Origin: a bacterium
GTDB lineage: Bacteria > Chloroflexota > Anaerolineae > Epilineales > Epilineaceae
Assembly: GCA_003576755.1 (NCBI GenBank)
Contig: QEVT01000012.1
Location: 1 to 34,331, forward strand
DNA length: 34,331 nt
Direction of reading: 5' to 3'
Below, piece by piece: positions 1 through 9,272 of the stretch. The position numbers were made by a program, and so were the translations under genes. Position 1 is the first letter of the stretch. Every line of letters begins with the position of its first letter. Under the pieces are notes generated by a model. The model saw only the letters and a program-made list of their open reading frames with translations, did not search any database and was not told where the DNA came from.

Positions 1-3000
1 GCCCGCAGCGCGCCGGCCGCCGCCAGCACCGCCTCGCGCGTGCCGGCCGAGGGCGCGCCGTCGGACAGCAACACCACGATCGCGCGCTCGCCGGCCGGCG
101 CCCCGCCGGCCAGGCGCGCCCGCGCCACGTCGAGCCCGCGGTCGATCCGCGTGCCCGGCGACACGGCCAGCGCGGCCACCGCGCGCAGCAAGGCGCCCCG
201 ATCGGAGCCCGACGCCACGACCTCGGCCTCGTCGCTGAACCGCACCAAGGTCACGCGGTCGCGCCCGAGGTCCGACCCCGCCAGGAACGCCGCCACGGCC
301 GCGCGCAGCGCGTCGATCTTCGGGCCCTCGCCCGCGCGGAACGGCTCGGCCATGCTGCTCGACGTGTCGAGCACCAGCACCACGTGCAGCCGCGTGGCGT
401 CGCAGGCCTCGCGCACCACGAGCGGCAGGTAGGCGCGCCACACCGGCGGCGTCGGCGTCGGCGAAGCCGTCGGCGTGGCGCTCGGGGTCGGCGTCGCGCT
501 GGGTGTGGCGCTGGCGGTCGGCGTCGGTGGCGCGGTCGGCGTCGGCGTGCTCGACGGGGTGGGCGTGGCGCTCGGCGTCGGCGTCGGGCCGAGCACCCGG
601 ACGTGCGGGATCGGGAAGACCAGCCGGCCCGCGTGGCCGAGCCCGTCGACGTAGTCCAGCACGGCCTCGACGTTGGTGGGCCAGTAGCCGACCTCGGTGG
701 GGCGAACGCGGTACGTCAGCAGGAACCCCGGCTCGAGGACGGCGCCGAGCGGCCATGTCAGCGTCCGGCCGTCGGCGCTGACCGCGGGCTCGACGGGCGC
801 GCCGCTGCCCGGCACGAACGCCATGTTGGCCGGCAGCACGTCGACCAGCGTGCTCGACGCGAAGAGGTGCGTGGCCTCGATGCGCCGCGCGATCTGGACG
901 TAGATCCCGCGCAGCTCCGAGACGTTGGGGCTGAAGTAGTAGTGCGACGGGTCGGCCGCGATCGACCGCAAGAGCTGCTCGTCGACATCCGCGCCCAGCC
1001 CGATCGTGAACACCCGCGCGCCGGCGGCGCGCGCGGCGGCGGCCAGCGGCGGCAACAGATCGATGTCGGTGCCGCCGGTGTGGCGGCCGTCGGTCATGAG
1101 GACGATCACCCGGCCGGCCTCGGGCCGGCTCGGGTCGCCGAGCAGCGTCTCGAGCGACACCCGGAACGCGCCGACGAGGTCGGTGCCGCCCCCCCAGACG
1201 AGGCCGCGGATGGCGCCGATCATGTCGCGGGGGTCGTTGGAGAGCCCGCGCACGACCTCGGCCGTCGAGCTGAAGCCCACCAGCCCCACACGCGTGAGCA
1301 GCGGGTCGCTGAGCGCCACGAACGTGATGCCCGCCTCTTGCGCCGCCGCGAGCTTCTCGCCGGCCATCGAGCCCGAGCGGTCGATGGTCAAGACGACGTC
1401 GGCCGTCCGGCGCTCGACCGGGCACTCGCCGTCCACCCGGAGCTGCACCTCGACGGTCTCGCCGATCCAGATCTCGCGCGGCGCGGCCCCCTTGTCGCGC
1501 ACCGCGGCGCACGCCTGGTCGCTCACGGGCGGCGGCAGCTGCGGGGCCGCGGCCGGGTCGGGCGCGTACACCCGGATGACGCCGCCCGAGTCGGCGACGT
1601 ACACCCGGCCGTCGGCGTCGACCGCCAGGTCGGCCGGGCGCTCGCGCGGCAGCCCCGCCGGCCATGCGCCCAGCGGCACGCCGTCGCGGCCGTACATGAA
1701 CACCCACCCGGCCCCGGTCAGCACGAACGCCGTCCCGTCCGGCCCCGCCGCCGCGCGGACCGGGCCGCTGGCCACCCGCACCGAAGCGACGAACGCGCCG
1801 GCCGTCGTCCAGACCTCGAGCGTCGAGGCCTGCTGGTTGACGAGGTACACGCGGTCGTCCGCCAGCGCCAGGTCCATCATGCCCTTGAAGCCGCCGGCCG
1901 CGTACGACCAACGCGTCTGCTCCCGGAACGCGGCGTCGAAGATGCGCACCTCCTGCCCGTCGAGGTCGAGCCCCGCCACGCGGTCGCCGGCGGCCGCGAT
2001 CGCCTGCCACGACGGCTGCGGGCCGCCCTGCCCGCCGCTGCCGCTGGCGGCGTACTGCAGCCCGTCGACGTCGACCGCGTACAGGATGCCGGCGGGCGAC
2101 AGCGCGTAGTAGCGGCCGCCGCTGGCGGCGACGTCGGCCGGCTGGCAGCCGCGCGCCGTCCCGCGCATCACCGCGGCGCAGTCGAGCACCGTGGTGACCC
2201 GTCCGAGCGCCTCGCCCTGGCGCGACCACACCCGCGGCTCGACGGTGCTGTCGACCACGAGCGCGCGGTCGCCGACCGCGATGCGCTGCGGCGAGGCCAT
2301 GAAGTTGAAGAAGGCCTCGGCGCGCACCTCGAAGTCGTCGACCTTGCCCATGCGGACGAGCCCGAACGGCGCCACCGCCGCGTACAACGTGCCGTCGACC
2401 CCGATGTCGACGCCGGACACGCTCTCGAACGGCACCTGCAGCGGCGCCGGCCCCTGGAGCGCCTGCAGCGGGAACACGCCGCGCACCGGCGCGCCGCCGA
2501 GGGCCGTGACGGCGTTGGCGTCCTGCGGGACGCTCACCCAGTCGGTGCGGTGGGCGCCCACCGCTTGCGCGCGCTCGGCCTCGACAGTCTGCTCGGGGAT
2601 GCCCCCGCCGCCCTGGACGATCGCCATGAGCGCCCCGCGCACCGGGTCGGCGACCCAGAAGCGCGCCTTCCAGGGCGGGCGCGTGCCGTTGCTGCGAATG
2701 TCGCCGCGGAAGGCCAGGTCCGTCGGCGAAGGGCCGGCCCGTCCGATGTCGATCTCGTCGCCCGTCGGCCGCCCGTTCAGGCCGAAGGCCATGATCTCCC
2801 GGCGCGCCGCGGAGATCACGTAGATCGTGGTGGCGCCGGTGCGCTGGACCACGGCCATCCCGCGCGGGTCGTCCACCGCCCACTCGCGCACCAGCGTGCC
2901 GTCGGGGTGGACGATGGCCACGCGGTCGGCGCCGGCGTCGCTGACGACGACCTTGCCGTCGGGCAGCGGCTCGGCGTCGAACGGGTCGACGAAGCGATCG

Positions 3001-3434
3001 GGGCTGCCGCCCGCCGGCCCGGCGATCACGCGGGCGACCCGGCCGCCGGCATCGTAGACGCGCACGGCGCGATCCGTCCTGTCCACCGCCACCAGCCCGC
3101 CGTCGCCGCGGTGCACGCCGATGCCGCCGGCGACGTGCCCATCCGGCCACGGCAGCCGCTCGACGAACGCCTCCGACGACGGGCCGGACCAACGATCGAC
3201 GAGCGCGTAGACCGCGGCGCGCGGCTGCGCGGCGGCGGGGCCGGGCGCGGCGAGCGGGACGGCGGCGGCGAGGAGCGCGAGCCGCCGCAGCGCGCGGCGC
3301 GGCGGAAGACCATCGGGCCGGCTCGGCGGTCGCCGCCTCCCTTCCGCTGGCCCCCGCATCCCCGACGACGGCGTGATGGCGCGCAGGCGCGCCGACGCGG
3401 CCGTGCCTTCGCGTGGCGTCCATCGGTCGCTCAT
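1..3434 (-). CDS. Secreted beta-propeller protein with two VWA domains (C-terminus cut by window edge)
   Basis: The frame is open from the ATG at 3434 to position 1, giving about 1144 residues and no stop, so the C-terminus lies outside the window. An AGGAGG sits about 8 bases upstream of this ATG; a second ATG at 3359 (residue 26) is a possible alternative start. A hydrophobic Ala/Leu stretch ending in AAAQP (around residues 60-68) looks like a signal peptide. Residues about 75-620 show NHL/propeller-like repeats (VYDAGGRV, DGKVVVSD, GTLYAA, GRVYVADS). A first VWA domain has the metal site DRSGS at 685-689, followed by a DUF11-like segment near 850-940. A Thr/Pro/Ser-rich linker (about 945-1000) leads to YLPLVVRE at 1002-1009, then a second VWA domain (DTSSS at 1023-1027) that is truncated. 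The protein is presumably an extracellular adhesion or envelope protein; its ligand is unknown. It follows the VWA gene at 3496-4770 after 61 bases on the same strand. Confidence 0.9.
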   Translation of the reverse strand, partial: MSDRWTPREGTAASARLRAITPSSGMRGPAEGRRRPPSRPDGLPPRRALRRLALLAAAVPLAAPGPAAAQPRAAVYALVDRWSGPSSEAFVERLPWPDGHVAGGIGVHRGDGGLVAVDRTDRAVRVYDAGGRVARVIAGPAGGSPDRFVDPFDAEPLPDGKVVVSDAGADRVAIVHPDGTLVREWAVDDPRGMAVVQRTGATTIYVISAARREIMAFGLNGRPTGDEIDIGRAGPSPTDLAFRGDIRSNGTRPPWKARFWVADPVRGALMAIVQGGGGIPEQTVEAERAQAVGAHRTDWVSVPQDANAVTALGGAPVRGVFPLQALQGPAPLQVPFESVSGVDIGVDGTLYAAVAPFGLVRMGKVDDFEVRAEAFFNFMASPQRIAVGDRALVVDSTVEPRVWSRQGEALGRVTTVLDCAAVMRGTARGCQPADVAASGGRYYALSPAGILYAVDVDGLQYAASGSGGQGGPQPSWQAIAAAGDRVAGLDLDGQEVRIFDAAFREQTRWSYAAGGFKGMMDLALADDRVYLVNQQASTLEVWTTAGAFVASVRVASGPVRAAAGPDGTAFVLTGAGWVFMYGRDGVPLGAWPAGLPRERPADLAVDADGRVYVADSGGVIRVYAPDPAAAPQLPPPVSDQACAAVRDKGAAPREIWIGETVEVQLRVDGECPVERRTADVVLTIDRSGSMAGEKLAAAQEAGITFVALSDPLLTRVGLVGFSSTAEVVRGLSNDPRDMIGAIRGLVWGGGTDLVGAFRVSLETLLGDPSRPEAGRVIVLMTDGRHTGGTDIDLLPPLAAAARAAGARVFTIGLGADVDEQLLRSIAADPSHYYFSPNVSELRGIYVQIARRIEATHLFASSTLVDVLPANMAFVPGSGAPVEPAVSADGRTLTWPLGAVLEPGFLLTYRVRPTEVGYWPTNVEAVLDYVDGLGHAGRLVFPIPHVRVLGPTPTPSATPTPSSTPTPTAPPTPTASATPSATPTPSATPTASPTPTPPVWRAYLPLVVREACDATRLHVVLVLDTSSSMAEPFRAGEGPKIDALRAAVAAFLAGSDLGRDRVTLVRFSDEAEVVASGSDRGALLRAVAALAVSPGTRIDRGLDVARARLAGGAPAGERAIVVLLSDGAPSAGTREAVLAAAGALR
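432..600 (-). repeat. Thr/Pro-coding low-complexity linker
   Basis: On the minus strand this stretch is built from near-hexameric repeats encoding TPTPS/ATPTP units. It forms the flexible linker between the DUF11-like segment and the second VWA domain of the gene at 1-3434. It is coding, not intergenic. Such repeats can vary in copy number between strains. Confidence 0.75.
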
Positions 3435-3495
3435 CCCATGGCCTCCTGTCGTGACCATCGACCCGCTGCCGGAACGATAACCGCCGACCGCGGGG

Positions 3496-4770
3496 TCACG
3501 GACAACCCACGCGCCAGATCGGCGTGTTGAACTGGGGGTGGTAGTCGATCGCCCCGTTCTGCAGCGCCAGGCACGCCCGCGGCGGGTTGTTGGGGCCGGG
3601 CGGCTTGCCGGGGTCGAGCGGCGCCTGCCAGCCCAGGTAGCGCTCGGGGTTGGCCACCGCATGGGCGATGACGGCCGGCGGCACGCGGCGGCGGACGACG
3701 CCGCACACGCAGGCCGGGCCGGGGGTGGCCGTCGGCGCCGGTGGGGCGACGACGTCGACGAAGGCGGCCGGGAAGTCGACCGCCACCGCGGACCCGTCGG
3801 GGCCGACCCCGCGGGCGACGGCCCGGTCGCTGATCGGCAGGCGGCCGGTGGTCTGCGGCTCGACGGCGAAGCGGATGTCGGCCCCCGCCGGTCCGACGAA
3901 CGAGAGGTCCCATACCATCGTCAGGCCGCTGCGGTCCGGCCACGGCCGGCCGCTCGCGTCGGCGTAGCGCATGTCGGCGGCCAGGGTGTCGGTGACGACG
4001 AGCCGCGTGAACGCGACGTCGCCCGACACGCGGTCGGCGATGGCGGCGTAGATGCGGGACAGGTCCGCCGCCGAGGGTGCCGCGAAGGCGTCGCCGCCGT
4101 TGGACGCCATGCGGGTCAGCGTCAGCATGTCGGCGTCGGCGCCGAACCCGATGGCGAACACGCGCGCGCCCTCGGCCTTGGCGTAGCGCGCCGCGGAGAT
4201 CGCCACAGCCGGCCCGGCGTTGTTCGCGCCGTCGGTCATGACGACGATCACGCGGGTGGCGTCGGGCCGATGGCCGGGGTTCTTGTAGACGTGCCGCGCC
4301 TCGTCGACGCCGGCCGCGATGTTCGTGCCGCCGTCGGGGACGAGCGCGCCGATGGCGGCGGCCAGCCGCGCCCGGTCGGTCGTCAGCCCCGCCAGGAGCG
4401 TGGCCTCGGACGCGAAGCCCACCACGCCGACCTGGTCGAACGCGAAGTCGATGCCGTCGACGAACGCGTGCGCCGCCGCCTGCGCCGCGGCGAGCTTGTC
4501 GCCCGCCATCGAGCCGGACTGGTCGACGACGAGCATGATGTCGGAGCGCGCCCGGCGCTGGCCGTCGCACGCACCGGCGAGCCGGAGCGTCACGCTGACG
4601 GTCTGCCCGAGCACGACCCGTCCGGGCGACACGGCCTTCGCGGGGCGGAGCCGACACGCGGCGGGGTCGGCGCGTCCAGGGCGCGGCGCCGCGAGCGCGG
4701 CCAGCACGGCGAGCACGACTGCGATCGCCGTGGCGCCGGTCGATCCCAGGCGCCGTGCGGTGGGCACCAT
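3496..4770 (-). CDS. Secreted VWA-domain protein with a four-cysteine C-terminal domain
   Basis: The protein has 424 residues, an ATG start and only a weak GC-rich ribosome site. A hydrophobic segment at 13-29 ending near PGRADP is a signal peptide. After a short N-terminal strand region with paired cysteines (C39, C68) comes a VWA domain with a complete metal-binding set: DQSGS at 83-87, T149 in GGTN and D180 in TDG. A beta-rich region follows (about 265-340). After a short Pro/Thr linker, residues 354-424 form a domain with CVC, PLDPGKP, NPxR, CL and a terminal WRxGCP. This last domain also ends the propeller protein at 27806-30100. The gene starts 4 bases after the DUF2905 stop, so the two are probably cotranscribed. 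Divalent-metal-dependent ligand binding at the cell surface is expected from the VWA family; the partner is unknown. Confidence 0.93.
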   Translation of the reverse strand: MVPTARRLGSTGATAIAVVLAVLAALAAPRPGRADPAACRLRPAKAVSPGRVVLGQTVSVTLRLAGACDGQRRARSDIMLVVDQSGSMAGDKLAAAQAAAHAFVDGIDFAFDQVGVVGFASEATLLAGLTTDRARLAAAIGALVPDGGTNIAAGVDEARHVYKNPGHRPDATRVIVVMTDGANNAGPAVAISAARYAKAEGARVFAIGFGADADMLTLTRMASNGGDAFAAPSAADLSRIYAAIADRVSGDVAFTRLVVTDTLAADMRYADASGRPWPDRSGLTMVWDLSFVGPAGADIRFAVEPQTTGRLPISDRAVARGVGPDGSAVAVDFPAAFVDVVAPPAPTATPGPACVCGVVRRRVPPAVIAHAVANPERYLGWQAPLDPGKPPGPNNPPRACLALQNGAIDYHPQFNTPIWRVGCP

Positions 4771-4774
4771 CCCG

Positions 4775-5005
4775 CTACCGCGACCCGCCGGCGCCGAAGA
4801 GCCGCAGGAGCGCCGTCAGCACCAGGCTCACGACGACCATCGTCGTGATGGGGATGTAGAGGGTCCCGGGCCCGCGCGTGATGACGAGGTCGCCCGGCAG
4901 GTGGAAGAGCGGCGGGAGGCGCCCGCCGAGACGGAGGTACACCCCCGCGGCGGCGATCCCGAGCCCCGCGATGATCAGCCAGCGCCCCATGTCGGTCGTC
5001 GGCAA
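4775..5005 (-). CDS. DUF2905 small membrane protein
   Basis: The 76-residue protein matches the DUF2905 family by its pattern [28 protein letters not shown] and a hydrophobic C-terminus ending in LLRLF. Two membrane segments are visible (about 8-24 and 51-69). DUF2905 proteins are usually about 70 residues and have no established function. The TTG at 5005 is chosen because GGGAGGG lies 7 bases upstream; an in-frame ATG at 4990 would remove five residues and has no nearby ribosome site. The gene lies between gcdH and the VWA gene, 4 bases from the latter. Confidence 0.88.
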   Translation of the reverse strand: MPTTDMGRWLIIAGLGIAAAGVYLRLGGRLPPLFHLPGDLVITRGPGTLYIPITTMVVVSLVLTALLRLFGAGGSR

Positions 5006-5072
5006 GTGTCGGCCCTCCCAGCAGGATGTCCCGCCGCGGCGACGCGCCCGTCGCGGCGGCGGGGCGGCGGCC

Positions 5073-6272
<1,200 letters not shown>

Positions 6273-6312
6273 GCGATGGTCTCCAGGCGATGCGGAAGGC
6301 GGCGAGGCAACC

Positions 6313-6318
6313 ATTATA
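6313..6318 (-). promoter_or_regulatory. Consensus -10 box for gcdH
   Basis: The minus strand reads TATAAT exactly, in the 58-base gap between the UbiB stop and the gcdH start. It would give a leader of about 34 bases containing the GGAG ribosome site. No recognisable -35 hexamer lies at 16-18 bases, so the upstream part may be degenerate or recognised differently. Confidence 0.55.
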
Positions 6319-6330
6319 GCGGCGCGGCCG

Positions 6331-8025
6331 TCACGGGCGCCGGCGGTCCAGGCGCCACATGCGCCACACCAGCCACAGGCCGAGCAGGCAAACCGCGATG
6401 AACCCGAACACCGCCAGGACCTGGGGCGGCCCCCACGGCCCGCCGAAGTCGACGGCCGGCATCACGTAGCCCAGCCCGACGATGAGGGCCGCCATGAGCA
6501 GGCCGACCGTCAGCCGGTTGGCGATCCGGTCCAGCCGGTGGAGGATCGGGTCGAGGTCGCCGACGCGCACCTCGATGGTCAGCCGGCCACGCTCGATCTG
6601 CTCGAGCACCCGCGAGGTCGTGCGCGGGAGCGTGCGACCGAGCGCGACCCAGTCGCCGGTGGTGTCGAGGAGGTCCGGCCCCCATGTCGCCGGCGACCAC
6701 TGCCGCAGCGCCAACCGCAGCAGGTAAGGCCGGGCGACGTCGAAGATCCGCTGGTCGGGCGCCAGCCGCGCCCCCACGCTCTCCGCCACGCTGAGGGTGT
6801 GCACCAGGAGCGCCCACTGGCCGGGCACGTGCAGCTTGTGGCGGAACGCCACGTCGAGCGCCTCCTGGAACACCGGCCCGATGCGGACGTCGTGCAGCGG
6901 CATGCCCTCGTACTTGTGCAGCAGGCGCGTGACGTCGCGCTCGAGCGCGGCCGAGTCGACCGTGCCGTGCGCGGCGGTGAGCTCGACGAGGCCGTCGCTG
7001 ACGTCGCGCGCGTCGAGCCGCACGACGTCGCGCGCCAGGCGCGCCAGGAGGAGCTGGTCGCGACGGCTGAGGCGGCCGATCCGGCCGAAGTCGAGCACCG
7101 CGATGCGGTCGCCGGGCAGCACGCGGAAGTTGCCGGGGTGGGGATCGGCGTGGAAGAAGCCGTCCTCCATGATCGACTTGATGAAGAACTGCGTCAGCCG
7201 CTCGGCGGTGCGGCGCACGTCCGTGCCGGCCGCGGCCAGCCGCTCGAGGTCGTCGATCTTGACGCCGTCGATGCGCTCCATCGTCAGTACGCGCTCGGTC
7301 GTGAGGTCCCAGTACACCTTCGGGACGACGACGTAGGCCTCGGCGGCGAAGTTGCGCGCGTAACGCTCGGCGTTGCGCGCCTCGGTGACGTAGCTCAGCT
7401 CGCCGTGCAGCGCGGTGGCGAACTCCTCGACCACGTCGTTGAGATCGGTGATGAGGTACGCCCGGACCCGCGGCTGGATGAGCGCCGCGAGGTCGCGCAG
7501 CACGTCGATGTCGATCGCGATATCGTGCTCGACGTGCGGGCGTTGGACCTTGACGACGACGGGCAGCCCGTCGTGGCGGACGGCCGCGTGCACCTGGCCG
7601 AGCGAGGCCGAGGCGAGCGGCTCGCGGTCGAACGACGCGAACGCCTCGTCGACGGGCCGGCCGAGCTCGGTCTCGAGCATGGCCTGCACGTCGGCCCACG
7701 GCACGGGGGGTGCCTGGTCCTGCAGCCGCGTCATCTCGGCGACGAGGCCGGCGGGCAGCAGGTCCGGCCGGGTCGAGAGCACCTGCCCGAGCTTGACGAA
7801 CGTCGGGCCGAGCTCCTCGAACGCCAGGCGCAGGCGCATGGCCGAGGTCAGCTCGAGCATGGCCGGGTCGATCTGCCGGCGCAGGAGGCGGGCGGGCATG
7901 CCGAGCCGGCGGTCGAGGTGGGATTCGTGCAGGACGGCGCCGAACCCCTGGCGGGCGAGCACCTCGACGACCTGTCGGTAGCGGCGCAGGCGATCGGGCG
8001 AGAGCGTGGCGCGGAGCACCGACAT
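6331..8025 (-). CDS. UbiB/ABC1 family atypical kinase-like protein
   Basis: The 564-residue protein is of usual length for the UbiB/ABC1K family, which supports quinone biosynthesis or lipid homeostasis and binds ATP through an atypical protein-kinase fold. Visible family marks are the inhibitory KxGQ motif (K78-Q81 in TFVKLGQ), the Ala-rich nucleotide loop SASLGQVH near 139-146, the VVKVQRP lysine K159, the HADPHPGN catalytic loop at 292-299 and DFG at 312-314. Two hydrophobic segments at the C-terminus (about 508-550) anchor it to the membrane. The ATG at 8025 has AGGAGG 9 bases upstream, lying inside the end of the preceding zinc-ribbon gene (5-base gap), so the two are translationally close. 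No other ubiquinone or menaquinone gene is nearby, so the exact pathway is open. Confidence 0.95.
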   Translation of the reverse strand: MSVLRATLSPDRLRRYRQVVEVLARQGFGAVLHESHLDRRLGMPARLLRRQIDPAMLELTSAMRLRLAFEELGPTFVKLGQVLSTRPDLLPAGLVAEMTRLQDQAPPVPWADVQAMLETELGRPVDEAFASFDREPLASASLGQVHAAVRHDGLPVVVKVQRPHVEHDIAIDIDVLRDLAALIQPRVRAYLITDLNDVVEEFATALHGELSYVTEARNAERYARNFAAEAYVVVPKVYWDLTTERVLTMERIDGVKIDDLERLAAAGTDVRRTAERLTQFFIKSIMEDGFFHADPHPGNFRVLPGDRIAVLDFGRIGRLSRRDQLLLARLARDVVRLDARDVSDGLVELTAAHGTVDSAALERDVTRLLHKYEGMPLHDVRIGPVFQEALDVAFRHKLHVPGQWALLVHTLSVAESVGARLAPDQRIFDVARPYLLRLALRQWSPATWGPDLLDTTGDWVALGRTLPRTTSRVLEQIERGRLTIEVRVGDLDPILHRLDRIANRLTVGLLMAALIVGLGYVMPAVDFGGPWGPPQVLAVFGFIAVCLLGLWLVWRMWRLDRRRP

Positions 8026-8030
8026 GCGAC

Positions 8031-9119
8031 TCAGCCTCCTGGCCCGGCGGCGCGCAGCGAGCCGCAGTCCGGCGAGCCGGTGAAGGCGCCGACCTCGAGC
8101 ACCCACTCGGTCCCCTGCCGGAAGGGCTGCCACGCCTCGGCGGCGTCGAACGTGCAGCTCAGGCGGCCCTCGGAGTCCGGCGGGCTGAAGTACACGGTGA
8201 AGCGCTCGTGCCGGCCGGCCTCGCGCTCGCAGCCCACGCACGTCCGCCCGCCGCCCGTCAGGTCGAGCGCCGGCCAGGCCGGCGTGTCGTGCCCGGTGCC
8301 GCGCGCCTCGACGGTGCGGGCATAGGCCCAGGTGTCGACCTGGTACGTGCACCGGTCGGCATACACGGGCTCGCTGCGGTAGACGGGGAAGCAGCTCCGT
8401 TCCTCGCGGTACGTCCCGTCGCCGTTGTCGATGCGGATGGTGTCGCACTGCTCGCCGTCGGGGACCTGCTCGTGGTATCGCACGGCCTGGTGGCGCGACA
8501 CGGCATAGGCGCCGGGCGGCAGGCTGTCGCACCAGTCGCTGCCGGACACCGGTCCGTAGGCCTCGACGTCGATGCTGCGCACCCACTCGCGGTCGACCAC
8601 GGCGACGGTGGCGGTCTCGGTGCGGGTGAGGGCATAGGCCGCGACGCCGCAGAGGAAGAGCAGGCCGACGGCGACGAGGACGACCTGGGCACGGGTGAAA
8701 CGCGGCACCGCCGGCCGCGCGGCCGCGAGGGCCTGCTGGCGCGCGGCGTCGGGGTCGGGCGGGCGGCTCTCGGCGAACGACTCGCCCTCCGCCCGCCGCT
8801 CGCTGGCCCGCCGTCCCGCCCGCGCGGCGTCGGTGAGCGGCGTGCCGCACTGCGGGCAGAACTCGGCCTGCGCGCTCGAGGCGGTGGCGCAGCTCGGGCA
8901 GACGCGGTCGGCGCCGTGGTAGACGTGGTCCTTGACGGCCACCTTCTCGGCGTCGGACGGGAAGTAGCGCGCCGCCGGCTCCTGTGCGGCGCCGCAGTTG
9001 GGGCAGAAGCGGTGGGTCTTGCCGAGGAGCTTGCGGGTGCCGCAGTAGCGGCAGTCCCACAGCATCTCGAAGATCGGCGCGTCGGCCGGGATCGACGTCT
9101 CGTCGGGGGAGCCGGGCAT
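8031..9119 (-). CDS. Double zinc-ribbon membrane protein
   Basis: The 362-residue protein has two N-terminal zinc ribbons with complete cysteine sets: C23/C26/C39/C42 (YCG and FCPNCG) and C74/C77/C88/C91 (VCPSC and FCPQCG). A charged Ala/Arg-rich linker leads to one membrane helix at about 145-163, followed by an approximately 195-residue Cys-containing beta-rich domain that should lie outside the membrane. The ribbons would be cytoplasmic. I do not recognise the outer domain, so no specific function is assigned. There is no Shine-Dalgarno sequence; instead TACAAT ends 7 bases before the ATG, suggesting a leaderless transcript. The gene heads the minus-strand block with the UbiB gene 5 bases behind it. 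Confidence 0.9.
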   Translation of the reverse strand: MPGSPDETSIPADAPIFEMLWDCRYCGTRKLLGKTHRFCPNCGAAQEPAARYFPSDAEKVAVKDHVYHGADRVCPSCATASSAQAEFCPQCGTPLTDAARAGRRASERRAEGESFAESRPPDPDAARQQALAAARPAVPRFTRAQVVLVAVGLLFLCGVAAYALTRTETATVAVVDREWVRSIDVEAYGPVSGSDWCDSLPPGAYAVSRHQAVRYHEQVPDGEQCDTIRIDNGDGTYREERSCFPVYRSEPVYADRCTYQVDTWAYARTVEARGTGHDTPAWPALDLTGGGRTCVGCEREAGRHERFTVYFSPPDSEGRLSCTFDAAEAWQPFRQGTEWVLEVGAFTGSPDCGSLRAAGPGG

Positions 9120-9126
9120 GCGGCGT

Positions 9127-9132
9127 ATTGTA
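9127..9132 (-). promoter_or_regulatory. Probable -10 box of a leaderless promoter for the zinc-ribbon gene
   Basis: The minus strand reads TACAAT, matching TANNNT, and ends 7 bases before the ATG at 9119. That spacing is typical of leaderless messages, and no ribosome site is present in the leader. No good -35 is seen. Confidence 0.4.
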
Positions 9133-9161
9133 CACGCGGGGCGCCCCCGGGAGACGCGCGG

Positions 9162-9198
9162 GAGACACGGCGCAGACGGCGATCATATAGGATATCAT
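9162..9198 (+). promoter_or_regulatory. Candidate promoter and AT-rich imperfect palindrome upstream of the CHAT operon
   Basis: In the 149-base divergent gap the only AT-rich patch is at 9181-9199. It contains TATAGG (9186-9191), 18 bases after GAGACA (9162-9167), a weak but plausible -10/-35 pair. The same patch is an imperfect inverted repeat: GATCATATA against the complement of the right arm, GATGATATC, matching 7 of 9. It could be an operator controlling the four-gene block. This is inference from sequence shape only. Confidence 0.3.
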
Positions 9199-9251
9199 CT
9201 CTGGCACGCCCGGCGCGCACGGCACACCGCCGCCGCGCACGGATCGGGGAC

Positions 9252-9272
9252 GGAGGCCCTTCGATGCCATGA
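9252..9272 (+). promoter_or_regulatory. Ribosome site with two-codon upstream ORF overlapping the CHAT start
   Basis: GGAGG at 9252-9256 is ideally spaced (7 bases) for ATG CCA TGA at 9264-9272. The TGA of this mini-ORF overlaps the ATG of the CHAT gene (ATGA at 9269-9272). Terminating ribosomes could restart there. This is a possible translational throttle on a potentially toxic protease. Confidence 0.35.

Noticed and set aside
432..600. Possible CRISPR-like or regulatory repeat array
   Set aside because: The repeats are short, contiguous and in frame, encoding a Thr/Pro linker; there are no spacers.
384..3530. Plus-strand open frame of 1048 codons
   Set aside because: It is antisense to the propeller/VWA gene, is extremely Arg/Gly/Ala-rich with no domain signature, and arises from the GC-biased third positions of the real minus-strand gene.
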